A DNA stretch of 64,000 bases from Malania oleifera (taxonomy: Eukaryota > Streptophyta > Magnoliopsida > Santalales > Ximeniaceae), in NCBI RefSeq assembly GCF_029873635.1, contig NC_080422.1:16336049-16400048 (forward strand), given 5' to 3'. The notes beneath the pieces were generated by a model. It was not told the origin of the DNA. It ran no database searches and worked only from the letters and a program-made list of their open reading frames with translations. Each line of letters starts with the position of its first letter. Within the stretch, counting starts at the first letter, position 1. Shown piece after piece: positions 1 through 11,873 of this stretch. The translations under genes were made by a program, and so were the position numbers.

Positions 1-1413
1 TAGGTCAAAATTACCTCAGCCGACAGAACATGCTCACTCGGCAAATAAGTTTTCATCTTAGCCAATCGAACCCATGAAGGGTTCAGAAATCGTCCATGCT
101 CGACCGACCGGCCTCTTGCCACGGTCAACAAAACTTCTCAGGTTAGACCATTTTTTAGCGCTAAAACAAGTTTAAAAATTAATTAATCTTTTCTAATAAT
201 ACCCAGCATATCTCTAATAGTCAGATTTTCACCCAACTCTATATATACCCCTTCATAATTCATAATTAGCATGATGATTAGTTAGAAAAACTTCCTAAAA
301 TTTTTATATCGTATTTTTACTCTTTCTAACTAGTTTTTCATCCTCTCTTTGTTATTTATTCAAAAAATTATTTTTAGGAGAGTATTCTTTATCTAGGGCA
401 TTTTATTTTTACAAATCATATTGCTTATACTCTCATCTCTCATTCATTTTTCAAATCATTATCTTGAGAGTAATCCTAAGTTTTCTCCATATATTTTCAT
501 TGATAAACATCATTGGAGAAAAACTAATTCTTGCTTGTGAATCTTGCACTTTTATTGCAAGATTCAAAGGCTCACTTGCTTGTGTTTGCAAAAATATTTT
601 TGAGCCATAAACCCTAGATTCTCCAGCACTTTATCTAGAAAAATATTTTTGAAGGGATTTCTCATTTGGGTTAAAATCTTTGAGCATTTATCATAAACAT
701 CTTTATACAAATATTATTTAATGAAAAAATCACCATACTCATATTGACCTTATTTTCATATCATACGTGAGTGCATATTATGCTTATGGGTGTACACATC
801 AGCTTGTGTTAGAAGTAATTTATTTGTATACAAATATTTTACTAGTTGTATTCCATACGTGTTGGTCGGAAGAGGGAGACTCGCCCTGTGAGGAGTCCCG
901 GACTTGCTCAAACCTGGTTAGGAGAGCACCGAATTGTTTAGACCCGATTAAGAAAGCACCTGAGCGTTTAGACCCGATTAAAAAACCCAAGTGTGCCTTT
1001 CGAAGGTGCTGTTGTAAAGGTTGGCGTAAACCCCGTTAATCTTACTTGGGGTTTCCTTTGCCCAGTAAGGAAAGGGTGTTGTATCGGTGTCGCTCCACCC
1101 GTTAAGCGAGCATCTAGTGGAATCCTCTTACTTGTGAGCTTAAGGCGGGGACGTAGGCAGGATTGGCTGAACCCTGATAAAAAATTTTTTGTCGGCTCTT
1201 TATTTATCACACTTTAAATTCCTGCACATGTATGTTTAATTATTTATTGCTTTAATTGATTTACATACATGCTTTGATATTTCGAGATATTGGAACCTGC
1301 TTAGAAAGACCATAGGTTGCGATATACTGCTTGTGGATTCGAACCTAACCTAGGAAAAGTTTTAAAATTCCAATTCATCCCCTCCCCCTCTTGGGAATAC
1401 ACCATTCCTAACA
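1..1413 (+). repeat. 3' part of a copia-type (SIRE/Maximus-like) LTR, cut by window edge
   Basis: A TATA-like stretch (CTATATATACC) lies near 238-248. The block 1138-1175 carries the motif 'GGGGACGTAGGC' followed by 'TGAACCCTGAT', which recurs in the copia LTRs at 11874-14083 and, in reverse, at 53434-57474. The end carries the same CCCCTCTTGGGA signature as those LTRs and finishes in CCTAACA at 1413. No primer-binding site follows, and LINE-like sequence starts almost at once, so this is a solo or truncated LTR whose start lies before the window. Short ORFs within 767-1217 are LTR sequence, not genes. Confidence 0.6.
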
Positions 1414-1508
1414 CAAATATTGTTTGGAATATAATGGCTAATTTTATCGTAAGAATAGTAAAGGAGGTTTTAGGTGAGTCTAAATGAAGATATTCAAGTA
1501 GTAAAGAA
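1414..1508 (+). pseudogene. RTE-type LINE fragment, left piece
   Basis: Short AT-rich stretch ending in AAGAA (1504-1508), which is repeated at 3217-3221 on the far side of the solo LTR. It joins in sense to the LINE reading at 3222, so it is the left flank of the LTR insertion within one older LINE copy. Too short and mutated for a domain call on its own. Confidence 0.4.
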
Positions 1509-2348
1509 TGTAGGAACCTGAACCGTGATATATGGATTTAATTAATTAAGAGAAGGATAAATTGGTAATTGAGCAGGCTTCATCGATGAAGCCAGAGTTT
1601 GTCGACGAAGGCTTTGTGGTTCTCGACGATGAAATGCAGGGTCTCTTCGACTAGGAGAAGCTGAGAGGTTTTTCGAGAAATCGGGAATCTCAGGCCCGTC
1701 AATGAGGTCACCGTTTCGTCGACGAGCTATCTACATGGGCTCGTCAATGAGGGTGCCGTTCGTTGACAAGGACGGCTGAGGCAAAGGGCTATAAATAGAT
1801 ATTTTCATTACTTCTCAGCTAAGAAATCTCAAATTCTCTCTCTATCTCCCTGGAAACTCAACGTACTCTCTCTCTCTCTAGATTTCTTCGCCGTTCGTTG
1901 CGAGAATCGTTGATCCGACTTTAGCACGAGGATCAAGAAAGGATTCTCTACAAGTTCTACGGATCGGATCTTTATTCCGGGCACTTTCAAGTTTTTGCTC
2001 GAAACTGAGGTAAGGCTCAATTTTCAATTCTGTTCTAGTAGTTATGTAGGGAATAGGATTGTGAGTATCTTTTGTACTGTGCTTTGTAGATTTTGGGAAC
2101 TCAGTTCACTGTTTAGGGGCCGTAGAGTTCGGGATTGACCAATTGGGGAAAGGTAAGGGGATTCAGTTTATGTTAGTTATTTTTGAAATTAGACTCAGTA
2201 GAACTATGGTTCACGGTCCTACATGCGTTTTGGTTACTCATTTGGGGGAATCTAACGGGTAAAACTATGGGTTTTTCATGATTATAGTTTTGGGAAAAGG
2301 GGGCGACGGGCTGCATCCCTGGTTTTGTTGGAAAATCGTAAATATATT

Positions 2349-2382
<34 letters not shown>

Positions 2383-3216
2383 GTTATAGGGATGGTTGTG
2401 CCTTGACTTATTTATATTATATGTGTTTGGAAAACCATGATTTTAAATTACCAAATAGGTGTGGTTTGTTTGATTATATGAGCATGCATGGATGCGTTTT
2501 GTTAAAATGTCATAGGAACTGGGTTCCGAACTGTTCCAGGTACTGAAAGAGTGTCTGGCTCTATATCCGAGGGCGTAAGCCTTACCGACTGATCACCGAA
2601 AGGTGTGGATCCACCGGTTGTACCGCTACGATGCCATAGGAGTCTGGGACTAGCCATGTGCTGGGGACACTGTGTAATGCGAGCCGGCTTCAGGCCGAAG
2701 GGTGTGATGACATCGGGTTGCTTGATCATGTGTGTGTGTGTGCGTGTATGCACTGTACTGAAATTACATTTAACTGTGTATATTTTGTGTATCGTGATAC
2801 ATATGCCACACACCGATATAACCTGTACGTACATATTTTTCAGGTCCTTCGAGTAACCAGAACTAGCGTCCTGATATTAGGAGTGTAGTGGTCAGTGTAC
2901 TGCGAGAGATACTTGGGTAAGTAATAGGACTGTATTGGGTGGTCTTTTGTGGTTTTGGGTTAACACCCGGGTTGTGTTTTGTATTATGGACCTAGATTTC
3001 CTTTTGTATAGACTCTGCTTTGGTACTGGATGTGTATAGAAAAACCATTTTCCGCTGCGTATATTCTATTGTATATGAATGTGTATAGGATGCCTGAGAA
3101 CCCCACGGGATCGGACCCTCATTCCTTGTCCTGTGTATGGATGTTTTGTATGAAATAGGGACAGGTTAGGTTACTAATTCACCCCTGGGTCCCATTATCG
3201 GGTTCGGGATGTGACA
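1509..3216 (+). mobile_element. Solo LTR of a Ty3/gypsy family, duplication AAGAA
   Basis: Begins TGTAGGAACC and ends GGATGTGACA, with AAGAA immediately before (1504-1508) and after (3217-3221). This is a clean 5-bp target duplication around a 1708-bp unit with no coding region, so it is a solo LTR left by LTR-LTR recombination. Between about 1575 and 1770 it holds about eight variants of the palindrome TCGTCGACGA, ending just before a TATA box (CTATAAATAG, near 1790). A (TA)n run lies near 2356-2380. The same palindrome-plus-TATA design occurs in the LTRs at 19921-21939 and 43916-45992. Confidence 0.85.
1575..1770 (+). promoter_or_regulatory. Array of TCGTCGACGA-like palindromes upstream of LTR TATA box
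   Basis: About eight degenerate copies (for example TTCATCGATGAAG, TTGTCGACGAAGG, TTCGTCGACGAGC, CTCGTCAATGAGG) are spaced about 15-50 bp apart and lie directly 5' of the presumed TATA box. Position and repetition point to a U3 enhancer-like array. The binding factor is unknown. Confidence 0.5.
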
Positions 3217-3221
3217 AAGAA

Positions 3222-3690
3222 AGTTAGTTATGGATTCAAGAAGTCCAAAAAAGTCATTAAGACAAAAGAAATTGGTATAAAATATGGCAAAATTGTAGCA
3301 ATATAGAAAAACTTGAAAAATATAAAGAAGTGGTGAAAAACGCAAAAGAGACTATTAGTGAAGTTAAATATAGAACTTATGACATTTTATATACTAAATT
3401 AGATACAAGAGAAAAAGAAAAAATACATTTATAAACTTGTTAAAGCTAGAGAAGAAAAATGCAAAGGCTTCAAGTGATGCTAAATGCATAAAGAACGAGA
3501 ATGGTAATGTCTTAATTAGAAAAGAAGACATAAAAGAAAGGTGATAAAGATACTTTGATAAGTTGCTTAATGAAAACTAAAATGAAATATTAAACCTGGA
3601 AGTGACAAATGAGGAGAAGACAAAAAATAAAAGATTTATTCACAAAATTAGAGTACTTAAAGTTAAGGTGATATTAAAAAAATGAAAAAG
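3222..3690 (+). pseudogene. RTE-type LINE ORF2 fragment, middle piece
   Basis: Lys-rich, many-stop reading that runs into an RMKKTP-like motif at about 3675-3695. In RTE-type plant LINE polymerases this motif directly precedes the GPDxIPIEVWKC stretch. The matching continuation (PDKILIEVWKCLGD) appears at 7006, after the LTR insertion. The order and joint show one LINE copy. No intact frame remains. Confidence 0.6.
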
Positions 3691-4227
3691 ACACCCCGAT
3701 TTGCCTGGTCATTATATAGCCAAACTTAGAAATTTTTGTTCTTTAATTTAGTCTTTTTTAGTCATTTTTAGTGTCATCTATGGTCTTTACCTAGATTGGA
3801 TCTCTCATTTTTAATTCTCTTAACCTCGTCGAGTGAAATTGAGCTTTCATTAATTGGGTGTTTTGTACAAAATATTTACATTCTTTCATAAATAGTACAA
3901 ATACATCATTTTTTTAAAAAAATAAAGTACTAATTCAAAATTGAGTCTTCAAATCTTGGGCTGCTGTGTTGGGTTTTCTTCATCACCTGCACACATAGAG
4001 AGAATGTCAATGTTAGTTCACATGATTAAATGAGGCCCATTTTGGGCCAATTATGTATATAAGTGACAATATGGGCCTAATTTCAGCCCAATTTTTTAGA
4101 GTCAACCCATTTTGGGCTAGAAATAGCATTAAAGCCCAATTTGGAGCCCAACCCGAACAACCTCTCTCACGAATGTTCCCCATGATAGGTATGTTCTACC
4201 TTTCCCATCCCCCCATGCAACAATTCT

Positions 4228-4260
4228 CAAGGTGGCTGGTCCCCATGGCCAGCCACCTTG
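4228..4260 (+). repeat. Perfect 12-bp inverted repeat next to a TATA box
   Basis: CAAGGTGGCTGG (4228-4239) and CCAGCCACCTTG (4249-4260) form a 12-bp stem with a 9-nt loop. It lies about 25 bp upstream of the TATA box at 4286 in the LTR, so it could form a cruciform in the promoter or a hairpin in read-through RNA. No family is recognised. Confidence 0.7.
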
Positions 4261-5160
4261 ACTCATTTCCTAGGGTTTATTTTGCCTATAAATAGGGCTG
4301 ACTAGATTTAGAAAAAAAAAAAAACTAGTAAAATTCATAGGAAAACTTGAGTGGGCTAAGAATTGGAAAGTTAAGAGAGCTGAGAAGTTAGCAGAAAGAA
4401 AAGTTGAAGAGTTTAGATTTAAGAAGCTGAAGAAAGGAAAATTTAGAAAGTGATTGATGGGAGCAGTGTATAGGAAAGACTCGAGGGTGCTCAATACATA
4501 TGGGTACCCCTCTCCTAAATTGTTTTTAAGTTTCTAAATTATTGGGGTTGCTCGTAAAGGTTTTGTATTATTTTCAGAAAGGTCCCCAATATAGGGTCAT
4601 TGAAATCCCTCCAAAATCAAAAGCGAATTTCCAAAATTCATTGCCAAATAAAATCCCCAAAATCCCAGCCTAAGTCCCCAAACAAAAGCCCAATTTGGAG
4701 CCTCAAAATTTTGAAATAAATTTCTAAAAAAAACATTAGTAGTCCCTATAGAAAAGCCCAAATCATATCTAAGTTTTTAACCCAGATCTGAAGAAAGCAG
4801 ACTCGAAAGAGGTTGCTTCTAAGGAAAAGTGAGAAAATAAGATCTTCGGGACCTGATTCATTCAAGAAACTAAAAATGATAGTAATATTCCGTAATACTT
4901 TGCACAATACTACAAAATCTATCTCAAAGAAACTGGAAAAATCTTCCGCAGATGATGAAAGTCTGTCTTAAATAGCTCATTCAAAATGTACATGATTTTG
5001 GGTAGTATTGGTTTTGTCGTGCATGCATCTTGGGCACCTAGGTGACCTAGAACACTAATGGGGCTGACATGTTTTTCTGGCATGGCGAGGTGATTCCTTG
5101 GCCATCTCTGTCTCTGTTGGAATGCCTAACTTTTAGGTTTGTTGGATTATTTGTAAGCTA

Positions 5161-6080
5161 AACTACTTGTTTTAATTATTAGTGACGATTTTTCTAAACT
5201 GTTACTAATATTGTTAAATAAATTATTTATATATTTTTTAAATAAAAACACTATTAGTAACAGTTTAATAAATTCATCGCTAATCATAGGATATTAGTAA
5301 AGTTTCTCATAAACCGTAACTAATATAGTGGACTTTTTCCGGTCAACAAATGCATTATTAGTCACAATTTTACAAATCGTTACTGATACCAGTCTATTAG
5401 TGACAGTTTCCATAAATCGTCACAATAATAGACTACTAATATAGTTAAATAAATAATTTTTATATATTTAAAATAAAAAACACTAATAGTAATAGTTTAG
5501 CAGATTCGTCGCTAATAATAGGTTATTAGTAACGGTTTTGATAAACCTTTACTAATATTATTGACTTTTTCCCAGTCAACAAAGGTATTATTAGTGACGG
5601 TTTTATAAACCGTTACTAATATAAGACTATTAGTGACGATTTAGAAGAACCGTTATTAATAATGCATTATTAGTGATGGTTTTTAGGAACCATCACTAAT
5701 ATTGTTAACTTTTTCGCAATCAACATGCATTATTAGTAACGACTTATAGAATCGTTACTAATGTTTTACTATTAGTGACGGTTAAATAACAGTGACTAAT
5801 AATCTCCTTTTAGTGACACTTTGAATTCGTCACTAATACCCTAGGAAACGTCGCTAATATTTTCCCGGGATAGTTTTTGCACGAAAAGTGGTTTCCCGCC
5901 ATAGTTTGAGCGGAAAAATTAGGTTTTAGTGATGAAAGTATTAGTGATGATTTTAATTTCATCACTAAAAGTGTTAATTAGTGACAGTTTTTAAAAACTA
6001 TTACTAATAAGGCACTTTTAGTGATGAAATTAAAACCGTCACTAATACTTTCGTCACTAAAAATCAGTTTTTTTGTAGTG
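5161..6080. mobile_element. Non-autonomous CACTA-type DNA transposon
   Basis: The right end is TTTTTTTGTAGTG (the reverse complement starts CACTACAAAAAAA, the standard CACTA terminus). The left end is a decayed AACTACTTG. Both ends run into TTAGTGACG sequence. The 920-bp interior is built from many direct and inverted copies of TTAGTGACGGTTT/AAACCGTTACTAA, the subterminal repeat style used for transposase binding in CACTA elements. No transposase ORF is present. A clean 3-bp duplication was not found. Confidence 0.75.
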
Positions 6081-7005
6081 TTGCACACTTGTGTGCGTGT
6101 GTGCACTTCTCCATGACAAAAATTTTAAAAAAATAGGGATCTTTGATCTTAAATTATCTCCTGAGGGGTAGAGTTTCTAACCAAATTACTTTGTCTTTCG
6201 TGATTCTTTTAGAATCTTTGGATTTTGGTGTACACTTTGCATGTTTCTTTTACATAGGCTGTGATTTTAATTGCATGTTGTAAATATGTTTAATTGCTTC
6301 AATTTTTTTCTCCTATTTAATGTGTCATTGATAGAAAAACCTTAATGAATTTTTCCTTAAATCTCAAAGGCTATGTCTTTTCATGCCTTTGAGGTCTAAA
6401 GGCAGGAAATTTTTGTTTTATGCAAATCTTTCTGAAAATAAAGGCCAGGTAATGAGCACATTTTAAAATACATAAAGGAAAAACATTGAATGAATAATCC
6501 TCGAAAGGATCGTCGGAAGTTGTGTTCTTAGCACACTTTTGGGGTCTTGATGTGAGAATAGTCTCTGTCTTTCATAAGACTATTTGATATTTAAACGCCA
6601 AGTAAAAAAATAAACAGAAGAACTGAAGTCTTGATCAGCCAATTTGAATGTAATCTTTAGGCTAATCATGTACTTTCAATTGGATTGGTGTAAAGAAGTG
6701 CTAATACCTTCCCTTTGCATAACCATACTCTTGAATCCAAACTTGGTGATGCAAATGATTGACTGCTGGCTTCCTTGGACTTAGGTGACTAATAAACTGG
6801 TAGTATAAATAAATATTCTAACCGTACCTAGAATAAATAGGTTAGTGGCGAATCTATTGTTGTTTTTAAAAATTAACCCATTTCTCAGTCCATGTATTAC
6901 ACCGGGTTTCATATCACATAGTATCGAGTCTGCCACTCGGTTAGAGCATTTTAGATTTTTGACCCCACTCGTCGCATAGGGTTGACTCCCCGAGACATTG
7001 CAACA

Positions 7006-8440
7006 CCGGATAAAATATTAATTGAAGTTTGGAAATGTTTAGGGGATAAAGGAAATATTTTTTTTTAACTAATCTATTAAACACTATTATAAAAACCAAG
7101 AAAATGTCAAAAGAATGCTAGAAAAGTATGTTAGTACCTTTATACAAAAATAAAAGTGATATTCAAAACTGTAATAACTATCATAGAATTAAGATCATAA
7201 GTTATATGATGAAATTATTAGAAAAAGTAATTAAACATAGAAGAATACTAGAAATGAATATTTTATAAAAATCAATTTGATTTTATGCTTGAGCGATCAA
7301 CAACAAAAGTTATTTATCTTTTAAGAAGTTCAATGGAAAAGATTAGGGAAAAGAATAGGGACTTGCATATGGTTTTTATTGACTTAGAGAAAGCATATGA
7401 TAGAGTATTTAGGGAAGTTCTTTGATGGGTCTTAGAGAAGAAAGGGGCTTTTAGTAGATATACTAAGATCATTAATGATATGTATGATAGAGCAGTGACT
7501 AGCATTAGGATTGTAGGAGAAAAATTTAGAAATTTTCCAATCATAATAGGTGCACATCATGGTTCTACTTTAAGTTATTATCTTTTTTACTTTAGGAATT
7601 GATGAACTTACTGGAAATATCCAAAATGAGATCCCTTGATATATGTTGTTTGCAGATGAGATCGTGTTGATTGATGATAGTAGGAGTGGGGTGGAATCTA
7701 AGCTAGAACATATTTAGAGAGCCACATTAGAGTCTAAAGGATTCAGGATAAGTAGAAATAAGACATAATATATGAAATGTAATTTCAATAATCAAAGGAG
7801 TAATGATGGAGAGAAGATTGAACTTGATAATCAAAAGATTAATAGCAGTAATAGATTTAGGTATCTTGGATCTATAATGCGAGCTGAAAGGAACATTGAA
7901 GAAGATGTATTACATAGAATTAAAACAAGCAGGATAAAATGGAGGAGTGCAGTAGTTGTGTTGTGTGATCGTAGAATACATTTAAAATGAAATAGAAAGT
8001 TTTATAAAACGGTTATAAGTCAGCTATGCTTTATAGTTCAAAATGTTGAACAACTAAGAAACAAGTACAAAAAGTAAAGTTATTGAAATGCCAATATTAA
8101 GGTGGATGAATGATTTAACATTAAAATATAAAGTAAGAAATGAGCATATATGCAATAATTTAGGCATAACATCGATTGAAAACAAGATAAAGGAGGGGCA
8201 TTTTAGATGGTTTGAGCATTTCAAAATAGGCTTAAGAGAGCATATGTGAGGAGGAATGAGTTATTTTTGTTTCTGACATAAAATAGGGTAATGATAGGCC
8301 TAAAATAATTTAGAATAAGGTAGTGAGAAAGGATTTTATAACTCTTAATTTAATAGAAGAAAACACTCTCGATTGGATGAATTGGCATAAAAGGATTCAT
8401 GTGACTGACTTACCTAATGGGACTTAAGGTTTGTTGTTGT
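7006..8440 (+). pseudogene. RTE-type LINE reverse transcriptase fragment, right piece
   Basis: Broken frames read through reverse-transcriptase blocks in order: PDKILIEVWKC (about 7006), QFDFMLERSTT (about 7276), DLHMVFIDLEKAYDRV (about 7361), a decayed FADD box read as FADEIVLID (about 7650), MKCNFNNQR and FRYLGSI (about 7772-7880). The 3' end near 8425-8440 has a TTGTTGTTG tail, as in RTE LINEs. Multiple stops and frameshifts make it inactive. It continues the pieces at 1414-1508 and 3222-3690. Confidence 0.75.
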
Positions 8441-9600
8441 TGGTGGTATAATTATAATTATTGAACTTAAATATGGCAATAAAAATCAATTTGGCTTAAT
8501 TTTATTGTAATTTTAATTTAAATAATGATTATTTATTTAAATAATATTTTTAATTAAAATAATAATATATTTGTTTATTTACAACCCTAATTATAACCTC
8601 AAGGATGTAGCAATAATGTTACTAAAATGGGCTAGAGTTGTGACCTCCACATATGTAACATAGCCTCAATTCTCCATTTCTCACTAATTCAAAAGCATGG
8701 ATAAGCAAGGAAAATCCCATCCATTTTGTAGGGTTAATTTAATCTATTATGTAGGGTAGTCTCAATTTAAAATTTTGAATTAGCCTTTCACAATATTATT
8801 TGAGAGTGTAAAAAATATCTAAATTGACTAAATGTCACAACTAGACATTGTAGTTTGTCAATACGTTGCATGATTAAAAATATATTAACTAGTTTGTACA
8901 CTAGGCGACAAAATGCTTGCAAATTGATCATCTAATCATGCAAATATATATGATGAGATCATAGAAATCATTCATTTTGTTTTTTCGTATTTTTTTCCTT
9001 CACTCAGTAGCATGCTTTTCGACCTATTGCATATTATCATTGACTTTATCATTTAATCTATATTTTTATCGAAATATCTTAAGAAATGATAATAGATCTC
9101 TCTCTAGTGCAACATGAGTTGGAGTGTGGTATAGATCTAGTTTAGCACCTAGTTTCCGTGAGCACAAGGTATGAGCAAAAAGTAGATGGTTTAATTATTC
9201 AATTATTCATAAGCTACTTAATACCTACAAATACCTAACATGAGTTACTAAGCATTAGGATTAGAGGGGAAAAATGTCAATGGAAGGGAGGACAATTTTT
9301 TCATTAGTTCTATAATAGGCTCGTTAGTTTTGGGTTGCACATGCCAAATATGTAAATCTAAAGTCTCGAGTTCTAATCATTGAATGTCCTCTAGTGGATA
9401 TAAACAGAAAAAAAAAAATTTTAAAAAACACAATGAAAGTCAAAAAAAAAAAAATCTAATTATTGAACATAAGAAAATTGAATTAATAACTTGAAAATAA
9501 TTTTGTATATTTTACTTTTAAAAAAAAAAAAACATGTATCTATAACTATTTTTTTCTTTTTTTAAAATTATTTCTATAAAAAATTTGAGCATGGTGACTA
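8441..9600. other. AT-rich spacer without recognised features
   Basis: Contains homopolymer A tracts (about 9409-9535) and no frame or repeat that I can assign. It separates the LINE from the endogenous viral segment. Confidence 0.5.
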
Positions 9601-10190
9601 TAATAGTCAGATGTTAACACTTAAAATTCATAAAAAAATTTGGTAGAAAAGGCAGCGCCAATTCTGAAAAAGGTTTCAGTAAATAATCATTGGAATTGGA
9701 CTTCGAAGGATACTAAAGTAGTAAAGGCCTTAAAGAAAGAAGCCGAGAATTTGCAAAAATTAGAATACCCAGACGGCACAGAATTAGATATAATTCTAGA
9801 AACCGATGCTTCAGATATAGCATGGGGATGTGTTTTAAAAATCAGGAAAATTGATAAAACAGAACACCTCAGTAGATATTGGAGTGGGTGTTTTAATGGA
9901 GCAGAGCTGAATTACCCAGTTCATGAGAATGAGCTATTGGCAGTTCTTAAAGGTATGGCCAATGAACTTTTCTTGGGTAAACCATTCATCATTAGAACAG
10001 ATAGTTCCTATGTAAAGCACTTCATGGGAATTAAGTTAAAATGATGCATTCAAACAAGATTGGTTAGATGGAGAAACGAATTGCAATATTATTCTTTTAA
10101 TATAGAACATACTAAGGGAAAGGATAATATTATTGCTGATACTCTAACCAGATATTTGAACTCTTGTAGATCTAATGGCAAGCAGTAGCA
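9601..10190 (+). pseudogene. Endogenous caulimovirid: end of RT / RNase H domain
   Basis: The open part (9640-10044) matches a pararetrovirus RNase H with its upstream connection. The ETDASD box carrying the first catalytic Asp, the NELLAVLKG box with Glu, the RTDSSYV box with Asp and, past a stop, an IADTLTRY box with the last Asp (about 10135) are all visible. The reverse transcriptase and protease that should precede it are absent, so the integrated copy starts inside pol. The stop after 10044 and loss of the N-terminal part make it nonfunctional. The region downstream (10200-11560) and the leader at 14084-14587 fit the same viral genome order. Confidence 0.75.
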
Positions 10191-10199
10191 GTCATTCCA

Positions 10200-11562
10200 A
10201 ATGACCAATTTGTCAAGAAATACATAAGGTGGCAGATTGCCAAGTTACCAGATTTGTTGACAAACAAAGGAAAACAACTTTCAACTCTAGAAAGGGAGAA
10301 GGAAGTAGTAAAGAAAAGGAAGAAGTGTTTCTCAGAAAAGAGAACGACCAGTTCCAGTCCTGGAATAGAACCAAATAAATAAGGGAAGTTCGTCTAGAAA
10401 GGATGACAGGCCTAGTGACAAAATTCATATTCAGTGTCTTGTCTACAATTAGTATGGACATTACAGCACCCAGTGTGTCCAGAACCCTAGATCCAGGAAG
10501 GCAAAAGGAGAAGGTAGGCAGAGAAATGACTTAGTTGCAATCAACAGAAATGTTTCTGAATCCAGGAATGATAGAGAAACAATCGAAGTTCATTTTGTTA
10601 TTGAAGATTTTCTAGGAAGGACTCCAAAAATCACGAAGGAAAAGAGAGATTTTCTAGAAGGGTTAATCAATAATCTAGCAACCACAGCAAATATATATTT
10701 TTCAGTTAATTTAAGCGAAATGGTAGAAATATTGGAAGAATTTGAGTCCATGATTTCAAAAAACTTCAGGATCGTTAACAGGGAGAGTACATCCGAACTC
10801 ACTCATCAGCAGATTAAACTCAAATTTGAAATGGATATTCAGCTGAAGAAATACAACTTTACTACCAGAGCGATAGTAAGTATTTCATAGTATCCAAAGT
10901 TGAAGCAGTTTTGGATGAGAAGTGGTACGTGTATCCCAAAATTACACATACCCAAAAATTTAAACCCTAAACTTCTAATTGTAGTACAGAAGGCCTTGAG
11001 AACAGGAGAATTCCAGTTTTTTGGATTCAGTAAGATAGTACAAGCTTTTGATTTCCTGCTAGCAATGGTGAAACATGTGCTAAACTTCACTAATCCAAGA
11101 CGGCTATGGTGGACTAACTACATTGAACCAATTGAATTGAAATCAGGAAAAGTTTTGTTCTGAAATCTTTTTCCAAAAGATTGGAAAGATGGAACAGTCT
11201 CAGATTTTCATGAAGAAGAACCATACTGGGAGGATTTCCATAAGCATAGGAAATTTTATGATTTGGTTTAGAATTTATGGGGAATTTATCTTCTTGAAGC
11301 TAGAATAGTTTTAGATTGTATATTTTTCTCAGATTATGAAATTATGACTACAATTGAAGGAAAACATCTCCAGAAGTTCGAAGAAGCAAATTTAGTAGAA
11401 TTTGCGATTAGAGCAAAGAAGATAATTAATCAAATTAAAAATTGGGAGCATCATCTTCCTTCAACCCAGGCCATGAAGAGTGATCTTCAGATCGTACTTG
11501 TAAAGTTAGCAAGAAAGCAGCACGATGAAGAAATCATTAGTGCTTTGAAAGATCTCTAAAGG
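10200..11562 (+). pseudogene. Endogenous caulimovirid: ORF downstream of RNase H, possibly transactivator-like
   Basis: A zinc-knuckle-like remnant (YGHYSTQC, about 10450-10485) is followed by a long but broken reading to a stop at 11559. Open stretches are 10900-11163 and 11344-11559, with short blocks between. The composition is Lys/Glu-rich and the position directly after RNase H is where several caulimovirid genera encode the translational transactivator/inclusion protein. I see no diagnostic motif, so the identity rests on position only. Frameshifts and stops near 10889, 11163 and 11270 disable it. Confidence 0.45.
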
Positions 11563-11873
11563 AGGATGAGATCGAACGGTTCATATGATAGTCTAGGTGT
11601 CATCGTATCTCAAGCCAGACTGAGCGGATTACTCAGACAGGTCATATCCAGACATTTGTCCAGAATCATGTCATATCCTAGGCTACGCTAAAAGGACAAT
11701 TCATCGATTGATATCTTTTGTTGTTTAGTCAAAATCTACTTTATTAAAGTTGTCGGTAATTTTTTTATTTCAAAAGGTGAGTCAGCAAGCATATGTTGCC
11801 CCCTTTTCTTTTCTTTGTTAAAGTAAGTGAGTCAACAAAGCATGTGTTGTCCCTTTCTTTATCCTTTTGCTTT
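11563..11873 (+). other. Endogenous caulimovirid: intergenic region, left piece
   Basis: Non-coding, with two similar short blocks containing GTGAGTCA(G/A)CAA (about 11777 and 11827), each followed by a pyrimidine-rich tract. It is interrupted by the copia solo LTR starting at 11874 and appears to continue at 14084. Confidence 0.45.

Larger units (their letters stand above)
3696..7002 (+). mobile_element. Probable Tat/Ogre-like solo LTR, duplication ACACC
   Basis: ACACC occurs at 3691-3695 and 7003-7007, and the LINE frame is continuous across the gap, so about 3.3 kb was inserted here. A TATA box (CTATAAATAG) lies at about 4286-4295, consistent with an LTR promoter. The last 160 bp (GGTTAGTGGCGAATC..., then GACTCCCCGAGACATTGCA) resemble in order and spacing the 3' end of the Tat-type LTR at 49510-51645. 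The 5' terminus has lost its TG. A CACTA-type element (5161-6080) accounts for part of the length. Internal short ORFs are not genes. Confidence 0.5.

Noticed and set aside
7772-7990. Independent small gene
   Set aside because: Its reading (FRYLGSI, HRIKTSRIKWR) continues LINE reverse transcriptase.
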